NCBI GenBank assembly: GCA_036925085.1
Contig: JAUPFP010000196.1
Location: 1 to 64,000, forward strand
Direction: 5' to 3'
DNA: 64,000 bases
Source: Brachycybe producta
Taxonomy: Eukaryota > Arthropoda > Diplopoda > Playtdesmida > Andrognathidae
Made by a program: the position numbers and the translations under genes. Below, in pieces: positions 55,756-64,000 of the stretch. The first letter of the stretch is position 1, and every line of letters begins with the position of its first letter. The notes beneath the pieces are model-generated. The model had not been told where the DNA came from. It saw only the letters and a program-made list of their open reading frames with translations, and searched no databases.

Positions 55756-57672
55756 TCAATTAAACTTAAACTTCAATTTCAACTTCAAATTCAACTTCAA
55801 CTTCAACTTCAATTTCAACTTCAATTTCAACTTCAATTTCAACTTCAATTTCAACTTCAATTTCAATGTCGACTTCAAGTTCAATGTCAATTTCAATTTC
55901 AAACTTAACTTCAACTTCAACTTTACATTCAAGTTCAACTTCAAATTTAACATCAACTTCAACTTTAACTTCAACTTCAACTTAAACTTCAATTTTAACT
56001 TCAAATTCAACTTCAATTTCAACTTCAATTTCAACTTCAATTTCAACTTTAATTACAACTTCAATTTCAACTTCAGTTTCAACTTCAATTTTAACTTCAA
56101 TTTCAACTTCAAATTCAACTTCAATTTCAACTTCAATTTCAACTTCAACTTCAACTTCAATTTCAACTTCAATTTCAACTTCAATTTCAACTTCCACTTC
56201 AATTTCAAACTTAACTTCAACTTCAACTTAACTTCAACTTCAACTTTAACTTCACTTTCAAGTTCAACTTCAATTTCAACTTCAATTTCAACTTCAATTT
56301 TAACATCAATTTCAACTTCAATTTTAACTTCAATATCAACTTTGATTTCAATTTCGACTTCAATTTCAACTTCGATTGCAACTTCAATTTCAACTTCAAT
56401 TTCAACTTCAATTTCAACTTCAATTTCAACTTCAATTTCAATGTCGACTTCAAGTTCAATGTCAATTTCAATTTCAAACTTAACTTCAACTTCAACTTTA
56501 CATTCAAGTTCAACTTCAAATTTAACTTCAACTTCAACTTTAACTTCAACTTCAACTTAAACTTCAATTTTAACTTCAATTTTAACTTCAATTTCAACTT
56601 CAATTTCAACTTCAATTTCAACTTCAAATTCAACTTCAACTTCAACTTTAACCTTAACCTTAACTTAAACTTAAACTTCAATTTTAACTTCAATTTCAAC
56701 TTCAATTTCAACTTCAATTTCAACTTCAATTTCAACTTCAATTTCAACTTCAATTTCAACTTCAATTTCAACTTCAATTTCAACATCAATTTCAACTTCA
56801 ATTTTAACTTCAATATCAACTTTGATTTCAATTTCGACTTCAATTTCAACTTCGATTTCAACTTCAATTTCAACTTCAATTTCAACTTCAATTTCAACTT
56901 CAACTTCAATTTTAACATCAATTTCAACTTCAATTTTAACTTCAATTTCAACTTCAATTACAACTTCAATTTCAACTTCAGTTTCAACTTCAATTTTAAC
57001 TTCAATTTCAACTTCAATTTCAACTTCAATTTCAACTTCAATTTTAACTTCAATATCAACTTTGATTTCAATTTCGACTTCAATTTCAACTTCAAATTCA
57101 ACTTCAACTTCAACTTTAACCTTAACCTTAACTTAAACTTAAACTTCAATTTTAACTTCAATTTCAGCTTCAATTTCAACTTCAATTTCAACTTCAATTT
57201 CAACTTCAATTTCAACATCAATTTCAACTTCAATTTTAACTTCAATATCAACTTTGATTTCAATTTCGACTTCAATTTCAACTTCGATTTCAACTTCAAT
57301 TTCAACTTCAATTTCAACTTCAATTTCAACTTCAACTTCAATTTTAACATCAATTTCAACTTCAATTTTAACTTCAATTTCAACTTCAATTACAACTTCA
57401 ATTTCAACTTCAGTTTCAACTTCAATTTTAACTTCAATTTCAACTTCAATTTCAACTTCAATTTCAACTTCAATTTCAACTTCAATTTCAACTTCAATTT
57501 CAACTTCAATTTCAACTTCAATTTCAACTTCAATTTCAACTTCAATTTCAACTTCAATTTCAACTTCCACTTCAATTTCAAACTTAACTTCAACTTCAAC
57601 TTAACTTCAACTTCAACTTTAACTTCACTTTCAAGTTCAACTTCAAATTGAACTTCAACTTCAACTTTAACT
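55756..57672 (+). repeat. h' unit, 1917 bp
   Basis: B 55868 and 56443, CGATTGCAAC variant near 56372. The end is set where block A should begin but is missing; the resulting length differs from the h' at 25545 by exactly two 12-mers. Confidence 0.8.
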
Positions 57673-58403
57673 TCAACTTCAATTTCAACTTCAATTTCAA
57701 CTTCAATTTCAAACTTAACTTCAACTTCAACTTTACATTCAAGTTCAACTTCAAATTTAACTTCAACTTCAACTTTAACTTCAACTTCAACTTAAAATTC
57801 AATTTTAACTTCAATTTTAACTTCAAATTCAACTTCAATTTCAACTTCAATTTCAACTTCAAATTCAACTTCAACTTCAACTTTAACCTTAACCTTAACT
57901 TAAACTTAAACTTCAATTTTAACTTCAATTTCAACTTCAATTTCAACTTCAATTTCAACTTCAATTACAACTTCAATTTTAACTTCAGTTTCAACTTCAA
58001 TTTTAACTTCAATTTCAACTTCAAATTCAACTTCAATTTCAACTTCAATTTCAACTTCAATTTCAACTTCAATTTCAACTTCAATTTCAACTTCAATTTC
58101 AACTTCAATTTCAACTTCATTTTCAACTTCAATTTCAACTTCAATTTCAACTTAAATTTCAACTTCAGTTTCAACTTCAATTTTAACTTCAATTTCAACT
58201 TCAATTTCAACTTCAATTTCAACTTCAATTTCAACTTCAATTTCAACTTCAATTTCAACTTCAATTTCAACTTCAATTTCAACTTCAATTTCAACTTCCA
58301 CTTCAATTTCAAACTTAACTTCAACTTCAACTTAACTTCAACTTCAACTTTAACTTCACTTTCAAGTTCAACTTCAAATTGAACTTTAACTTCAACTTTA
58401 ACT
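57673..58403 (+). repeat. X unit lacking block A, 731 bp
   Basis: CTTTAACTTC runs directly into the 12-mer run, so TCAATTAAACTTAAAC and its flank are deleted. CTTAAAATTC, CTTCATTTTC and CTTAAATTTC are present. Ends ATTGAACTTTAAC. Confidence 0.8.
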
Positions 58404-59067
58404 TCAATTAAACTTAAACTTCAATTTCAACTTCAAATTCAACTTCAACTTCAACTTCAATTTCAACTTCAATTTCAACTTCAATTTCAACTTCAATTTC
58501 AACTTCAATTTCAACTTCAATTTCAACTTCAATTTCAACTTCAATTTCAATGTCGACTTCAAGTTCAATGTCAATTTCAATTTCAAACTTAACTTCAACT
58601 TCAACTTTACATTCAAGTTCAACTTCAAATTTAACATCAACTTCAACTTTAACTTCAACTTCAACTTAAACTTCAATTTTAACTTCAAATTCAACTTCAA
58701 TTTCAACTTCAATTTCAACTTCAAATTCAACTTCAACTTCAACTTTAACCTTAACCTTAACCTTAACTTAAACTTAAACTTCAATTTTAACTTCAATTTC
58801 AACTTCAATTTCAACTTCAATTTCAACTTCAATTACAACTTCAATTTCAACTTCAGTTTCAACTTCAATTTTAACTTCAATTTCAACTTCAAATTCAACT
58901 TCAATTTCAACTTCAATTTCAACTTCAATTTCAACTTCAATTTCAACTTCAATTTCAACTTCCACTTCAATTTCAAACTTAACTTCAACTTCAACTTAAC
59001 TTCAACTTCAACTTTAACTTCACTTTCAAGTTCAACTTCAAATTGAACTTCAACTTCAACTTTAACT
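58404..59067 (+). repeat. Y unit, 664 bp, with exchanged tail
   Basis: B(58552), C3, E, D. Ends ATTGAACTTCAAC, a tail otherwise seen on e and h units rather than on Y, which suggests exchange. Confidence 0.82.
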
Positions 59068-59731
59068 TCAATTAAACTTAAACTTCAATTTCAACTTCAA
59101 ATTCAACTTCAACTTCAACTTCAATTTCAACTTCAATTTCAACTTCAATTTCAACTTCAATTTCAACTTCAATTTCAACTTCAATTTCAACTTCAATTTC
59201 AACTTCAATTTCAACTTCAATTTCAATGTCGACTTCAAGTTCAATGTCAATTTCAATTTCAAACTTAACTTCAACTTCAACTTTACATTCAAGTTCAACT
59301 TCAAATTTAACATCAACTTCAACTTTAACTTCAACTTCAACTTAAACTTCAATTTTAACTTCAAATTCAACTTCAATTTCAACTTCAATTTCAACTTCAA
59401 ATTCAACTTCAACTTCAACTTTAACCTTAACCTTAACCTTAACTTAAACTTAAACTTCAATTTTAACTTCAATTTCAACTTCAATTTCAACTTTAATTTC
59501 AACTTCAATTACAACTTCAATTTCAACTTCAGTTTCAACTTCAATTTTAACTTCAATTTCAACTTCAAATTCAACTTCAATTTCAACTTCAATTTCAACT
59601 TCAATTTCAACTTCAATTTCAACTTCCACTTCAATTTCAAACTTAACTTCAACTTCAACTTAACTTCAACTTCAACTTTAACTTCACTTTCAAGTTCAAC
59701 TTCAAATTCAACTTCAACTTCAACTTTAACT
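59068..59731 (+). repeat. Y unit, 664 bp
   Basis: B(59228), AACATCAAC, C3, CTTTAATTTC, E, D ending ATTCAAC. Confidence 0.84.
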
Positions 59732-60364
59732 TCAATTAAACTTAAACTTCAATTTCAACTTCAAATTCAACTTCAACTTCAACTTCAATTTCAACTTCAA
59801 TTTCAACTTCAATTTCAACTTCAATTTCAACTTCAATTTCAACTTCAATTTCAACTTCAATTTCAACTTCAATTTCAACTTCAATTTCAACTTCAATTTC
59901 AATGTCGACTTCAAGTTCAATGTCAATTTCAATTTCAAACTTAACTTCAACTTCAACTTTACATTCAAGTTCAACTTCAAATTTAACTTCAACTTCAACT
60001 TTAACTTCAACTTCAACTTTAACTTCAACTTCAACTTCAACTTCAATTTTAACTTCAAATTCAACTTCAATTTCAACTTCAATTTCAACTTCAAATTCAA
60101 CTTCAACTTCAACTTTAACCTTAACCTTAACTTAAACTTAAACTTCAATTTTAACTTCAATTTCAACTTCAATTTCAACTTCAATTTCAACTTCAATTTC
60201 AACTTCAATTTCAACTTCAATTTCAACTTCAATTTCAACTTCCACTTCAATTTCAAACTTAACTTCAACTTCAACTTAACTTCAACTTCAACTTAACTTC
60301 AACTTCAACTTTAACTTCACTTTCAAGTTCAACTTCAAATTCAACTTCAACTTCAACTTTAACT
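59732..60364 (+). repeat. d* unit, 633 bp
   Basis: B(59904), TTCAACTTCAATTTT in place of CTTAAACTTCAATTTT, C, run, D with three 17-bp repeats (60258-60308). Confidence 0.84.
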
Positions 60365-60788
60365 TCAATTAAACTTAAACTTCAATTTCAACTTCAAATT
60401 CAACTTCAACTTCAACTTCAATTTCAACTTCAATTTCAACTTCAATTTCAACTTCAATTTCAACTTCAATTTCAACTTCAATTTCAACTTCAATTTCAAC
60501 TTCAATTTCAACTTCAATTTCAACTTCAATTTCAACTTCAATTTCAACTTCAATTTCAATGTCGACTTCAAGTTCAATGTCAATTTCAATTTCAAACTTA
60601 ACTTCAACTTCAACTTTACATTCAATTTCAACTTCAATTTCAACTTCAATTTCAACTTCAATTTCAACTTCAATTTCAACTTCCACTTCAATTTCAAACT
60701 TAACTTCAACTTCAACTTAACTTCAACTTCAACTTTAACTTCACTTTCAAGTTCAACTTCAAATTGAACTTTAACTTCAACTTTAACT
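60365..60788 (+). repeat. k unit, 424 bp
   Basis: A-run-B(60561)-TTTACATTCAATTTC-run-D, with no C. The b-like left half and X-type end (ATTGAACTTTAAC) suggest a recombinant. Confidence 0.83.
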
Positions 60789-61452
60789 TCAATTAAACTT
60801 AAACTTCAATTTCAACTTCAAATTCAACTTCAACTTCAACTTCAATTTCAACTTCAATTTCAACTTCAATTTCAACTTCAATTTCAACTTCAATTTCAAC
60901 TTCAATTTCAACTTCAATTTCAACTTCAATTTCAACTTCAATTTCAATGTCGACTTCAAGTTCAATGTCAATTTCAATTTCAAACTTAACTTCAACTTCA
61001 ACTTTACATTCAAGTTCAACTTCAAATTTAACATCAACTTCAACTTTAACTTCAACTTCAACTTAAACTTCAATTTTAACTTCAAATTCAACTTCAATTT
61101 CAACTTCAATTTCAACTTCAAATTCAACTTCAACTTCAACTTTAACCTTAACCTTAACCTTAACTTAAACTTAAACTTCAATTTTAACTTCAATTTCAAC
61201 TTCAATTTCAACTTTAATTTCAACTTCAATTACAACTTCAATTTCAACTTCAGTTTCAACTTCAATTTTAACTTCAATTTCAACTTCAAATTCAACTTCA
61301 ATTTCAACTTCAATTTCAACTTCAATTTCAACTTCAATTTCAACTTCCACTTCAATTTCAAACTTAACTTCAACTTCAACTTAACTTCAACTTCAACTTT
61401 AACTTCACTTTCAAGTTCAACTTCAAATTCAACTTCAACTTCAACTTTAACT
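60789..61452 (+). repeat. Y unit, 664 bp
   Basis: B(60949), C3, CTTTAATTTC, E, D. Matches the unit at 59068 in length. Confidence 0.84.
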
Positions 61453-62075
61453 TCAATTAAACTTAAACTTCAATTTCAACTTCAAATTCAACTTCAACTT
61501 CAACTTCAATTTCAACTTCAATTTCAACTTCAATTTCAACTTCAATTTCAACTTCAATTTCAACTTCAATTTCAACTTCAATTTCAACTTCAATTTCAAC
61601 TTCAATTTCAATGTCGACTTCAAGTTCAATGTCAATTTCAATTTCAAACTTAACTTCAACTTCAACTTTACATTCAAGTTCAACTTCAAATTTAACTTCA
61701 ACTTCAACTTTAACTTCAACTTCAACTTTAACTTCAACTTCAACTTCAACTTCAATTTTAACTTCAAATTCAACTTCAATTTCAACTTCAATTTCAACTT
61801 CAAATTCAACTTCAACTTCAACTTTAACCTTAACCTTAACTTAAACTTAAACTTCAATTTTAACTTCAATTTCAACTTCAATTTCAACTTCAATTTCAAC
61901 TTCAATTTCAACTTCAATTTCAACTTCAATTTCAACTTCAATTTCAACTTCCACTTCAATTTCAAACTTAACTTCAACTTCAACTTAACTTCAACTTCAA
62001 CTTAACTTCAACTTCAACTTTAACTTCACTTTCAAGTTCAACTTCTCAAATTCAACTTCAACTTCAACTTTAACT
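61453..62075 (+). repeat. d* unit, 623 bp
   Basis: B(61613), C, D with three 17-bp repeats (61967-62017) and a private 2-bp insertion near 62045. Confidence 0.84.
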
Positions 62076-62523
62076 TCAATTAAACTTAAACTTCAATTTC
62101 AACTTCAAATTCAACTTCAACTTCAACTTCAATTTCAACTTCAATTTCAACTTCAATTTCAACTTCAATTTCAACTTCAATTTCAACTTCAATTTCAACT
62201 TCAATTTCAACTTCAATTTCAACTTCAATTTCAACTTCAATTTCAACTTCAATTTCAACTTCAATTTCAACTTCAATTTCAACTTCAATTTCAATGTCGA
62301 CTTCAAGTTCAATGTCAATTTCAATTTCAAACTTAACTTCAACTTCAACTTTACATTCAATTTCAACTTCAATTTCAACTTCAATTTCAACTTCAATTTC
62401 AACTTCAATTTCAACTTCCACTTCAATTTCAAACTTAACTTCAACTTCAACTTAACTTCAACTTCAACTTTAACTTCACTTTCAAGTTCAACTTCAAATT
62501 GAACTTTAACTTCAACTTTAACT
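62076..62523 (+). repeat. k unit, 448 bp
   Basis: B(62296), no C, D with X-type tail. Two 12-mers longer than the k at 60365. Confidence 0.83.
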
Positions 62524-63185
62524 TCAATTAAACTTAAACTTCAATTTCAACTTCAAATTCAACTTCAACTTCAACTTCAATTTCAACTTCAATTTCAACT
62601 TCAATTTCAACTTCAATTTCAACTTCAATTTCAACTTCAATTTCAACTTCAATTTCAACTTCAATTTCAATGTCGACTTCAAGTTCAATGTCAATTTCAA
62701 TTTCAAACTTAACTTCAACTTCAACTTTACATTCAAGTTCAACTTCAAATTTAACATCAACTTCAACTTTAACTTCAACTTCAACTTAAACTTCATTTAA
62801 CTTCAAATTCAACTTCAATTTCAACTTCAATTTCAACTTCAAATTCAACTTCAACTTCAACTTTAACCTTAACCTTAACCTTAACTTAAACTTAAACTTC
62901 AATTTTAACTTCAATTTCAACTTCAATTTCAACTTCAATTTCAACTTCAATTACAACTTCAATTTCAACTTCAGTTTCAACTTCAATTTTAACTTCAATT
63001 TCAACTTCAAATTCAACTTCAATTTCAACTTCAATTTCAACTTCAATTTCAACTTCAATTTCAACTTCAATTTCAACTTCCACTTCAATTTCAAACTTAA
63101 CTTCAACTTCAACTTAACTTCAACTTCAACTTTAACTTCACTTTCAAGTTCAACTTCAAATTCAACTTCAACTTCAACTTTAACT
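62524..63185 (+). repeat. Y unit, 662 bp
   Basis: B(62672), AACATCAAC, CTTCATTTAAC (2 bp lost), C3, E, D. Confidence 0.83.
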
Positions 63186-63818
63186 TCAATTAAACTTAAA
63201 CTTCAATTTCAACTTCAAATTCAACTTCAACTTCAACTTCAATTTCAACTTCAATTTCAACTTCAATTTCAACTTCAATTTCAACTTCAATTTCAACTTC
63301 AATTTCAACTTCAATTTCAACTTCAATTTCAACTTCAATTTCAATGTCGACTTCAAGTTCAATGTCAATTTCAATTTCAAACTTAACTTCAACTTCAACT
63401 TTACATTCAAGTTCAACTTCAAATTTAACTTCAACTTCAACTTTAACTTCAACTTCAACTTTAACTTCAACTTCAACTTCAACTTCAATTTTAACTTCAA
63501 ATTCAACTTCAATTTCAACTTCAATTTCAACTTCAAATTCAACTTCAACTTCAACTTTAACCTTAACCTTAACTTAAACTTAAACTTCAATTTTAACTTC
63601 AATTTCAACTTCAATTTCAACTTCAATTTCAACTTCAATTTCAACTTCAATTTCAACTTCAATTTCAACTTCAATTTCAACTTCAATTTCAACTTCCACT
63701 TCAATTTCAAACTTAACTTCAACTTCAACTTAACTTCAACTTCAACTTAACTTCAACTTCAACTTTAACTTCACTTTCAAGTTCAACTTCAAATTCAACT
63801 TCAACTTCAACTTTAACT
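63186..63818 (+). repeat. d* unit, 633 bp
   Basis: B(63346), C, D with three 17-bp repeats (63712-63762). Same length as the d* at 59732. Confidence 0.84.
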
Positions 63819-64000
63819 TCAATTAAACTTAAACTTCAATTTCAACTTCAAATTCAACTTCAACTTTAACTTCAACTTCAACTTTAACTTCAACTTCAAC
63901 TTCAACTTCAATTTTAACTTCAAATTCAACTTCAATTTCAACTTCAATTTCAACTTCAAATTCAACTTCAACTTCAACTTTAACCTTAACCTTAACTTAA
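63819..64000 (+). repeat. Partial unit at window end, run and B deleted
   Basis: After block A the sequence passes within about 45 bp into the post-B part (TTTAACTTCAACTTCAAC), so the 12-mer run and GTCGAC block are absent. The window stops inside block C. Confidence 0.78.

Larger units (their letters stand above)
45304..57672 (+). repeat. Super-repeat copy 3 (12.4 kb)
   Basis: Order X Y d c d c d e a b f e'' h'. It shares X (CTTCATTTTC, CTTAAATTTC), Y, e, e'' and h' with copies 1 and 2. It lacks the 1-bp slip that copies 1 and 2 share inside X, and so looks like a separate branch. It has one f and no g, giving the simplest a-b-f-e''-h' series. Confidence 0.8.
59068..60788 (+). repeat. 1.73-kb higher-order repeat, copy 1 (Y d* k)
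   Basis: Period 1,721 bp, made of units of 664, 633 and 424 bp. It shares a CTTTAATTTC variant just before block E (near 59490) with the next copy (near 61212). Confidence 0.85.
60789..62523 (+). repeat. 1.73-kb higher-order repeat, copy 2 (Y d* k)
   Basis: Period 1,735 bp: 664, 623 and 448 bp. It carries a private 2-bp insertion (ACTTCTCAAATTC near 62045) and a k unit longer by two 12-mers. Confidence 0.85.
1..64000. repeat. TTCAAY hexamer / 12-mer satellite array with higher-order structure (fills the window)
   Basis: Seen directly: the sequence is almost entirely TTCAAC and TTCAAT hexamers, interrupted only by recurring variant blocks A-G (defined in the summary). All A and B blocks found are in one orientation, and no reverse-complement (G-rich) segment was seen. 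GTCGAC occurs about once per unit, for example at 937, 1613, 2205, 3079, 4391, 5139, 5738, 6354, 7204, 7808, 8288 and 9600, and on to 63346. Spacing between A blocks is almost always 4 modulo 12, so units differ by whole 12-mers. No unique sequence, transposon or RNA gene was seen in any gap. Known: long head-to-tail arrays with nested higher-order repeats are typical of eukaryotic heterochromatic satellites. Inferred: centromeric or other heterochromatic location. The species and locus are unknown, and I do not recognise the family by name. Confidence 0.97.
57673..64000 (+). repeat. Super-repeat copy 4, incomplete, passing into a 1.73-kb cycle
   Basis: Starts with an X unit whose A block is deleted, then Y. 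The familiar d-c-e series does not follow. Instead a three-unit cycle Y d* k repeats from 59068 until the window ends. Confidence 0.78.
62524..64000 (+). repeat. 1.73-kb higher-order repeat, copy 3, cut by window end
   Basis: Y (662 bp, with a 2-bp loss in CTTCATTTAAC near 62793), d* (633 bp), and a third unit in which the run and block B are missing. Confidence 0.8.

Noticed and set aside
1-64000. CRISPR array
   Set aside because: There are no unique spacers between repeats; the sequence between recurring blocks is the same hexamer.
1-64000. Heat-shock elements (GAA every 6 bp on the - strand)
   Set aside because: Heat-shock factor sites need inverted GAA/TTC at 5-bp spacing. Here the spacing is 6 bp and all in one direction.
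1-64000. LTR, LINE, SINE or DNA transposon fragments
   Set aside because: No terminal repeats, coding remnants, poly-A tails or target-site duplications were seen.

Overview
The whole 64 kb is one block of satellite DNA. I find no protein-coding gene, RNA gene, transposon, CRISPR array or other unique sequence. The base unit is the hexamer TTCAAY, mostly alternating as the 12-mer TTCAACTTCAAT. Every recognisable block lies in the same orientation. G is almost absent from the + strand (about 1%), so the array is extremely strand-asymmetric and AT-rich. This is the organisation of eukaryotic heterochromatic (centromeric, pericentromeric, subtelomeric or sex/B-chromosome) satellite in a long-read assembly. 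The taxon cannot be told from the sequence.

The array is not a plain simple repeat. Non-hexamer blocks punctuate it and define units of about 420-2,000 bp. Blocks: A = TCAATTAAACTTAAAC (71 occurrences by hand, used here as unit start); B = CAATGTCGACTTCAAGTTC and its flank ending TTTACATTCAAG (77 GTCGAC plus 2 GCCGAC by hand); C = two or three TTAACC followed by TTAACTTAAACTTAAAC; D = CTTCCACTTC, then 17-bp repeats, then TTCACTTTCAAGTTC, just before the next A; E = CAATTACAAC followed by CAGTTTC; F = AATATCAACTTTGATTTC, usually followed by TTCGAC; G = TTTCAGCTTC. Pure 12-mer runs fill the gaps.

Unit classes by block order: a and d = A-B-C-D (a carries AACATCAAC after B; d does not); b = A-F(short)-B-C3-E-D; c = A-B-C-C3-E-D; e = A-B-C-F-B-C-F-E-F-C-G-E-D; e' = e less one 480-bp segment; e'' = e with an AACGTCGAC second B; f = A-B-C with D cut short; g and Y = A-B-C3-E-D; h' = A-B-E-D-F-B-C-F-E-F-C-G-F-E-D; X = A-B without GTCGAC-C-E-D; k = A-B-D.

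Unit order, left to right. Super-repeat 1 (1-27485): X Y d c e' a b d c d e a b c d e [a b f g f e'' h][a b f g f e'' h']. Super-repeat 2 (27486-45303): X Y d c e' a b d c d e a b/e-hybrid a b c d e-hybrid h'. Super-repeat 3 (45304-57672): X Y d c d c d e a b f e'' h'. Super-repeat 4 (57673-64000, incomplete): X Y, then a 1.73-kb cycle (Y d* k), (Y d* k), (Y d* ...). There are thus four nested levels: 6/12 bp, 0.4-2 kb units, 1.7-6.3 kb higher-order repeats, and 12-27 kb super-repeats. They are joined by visible unequal-exchange junctions. The many apparent reading frames (Lys-Leu, Glu-Val/Ile, Ser-Thr, Asn-Phe repeats) follow from the hexamer period and are not genes.
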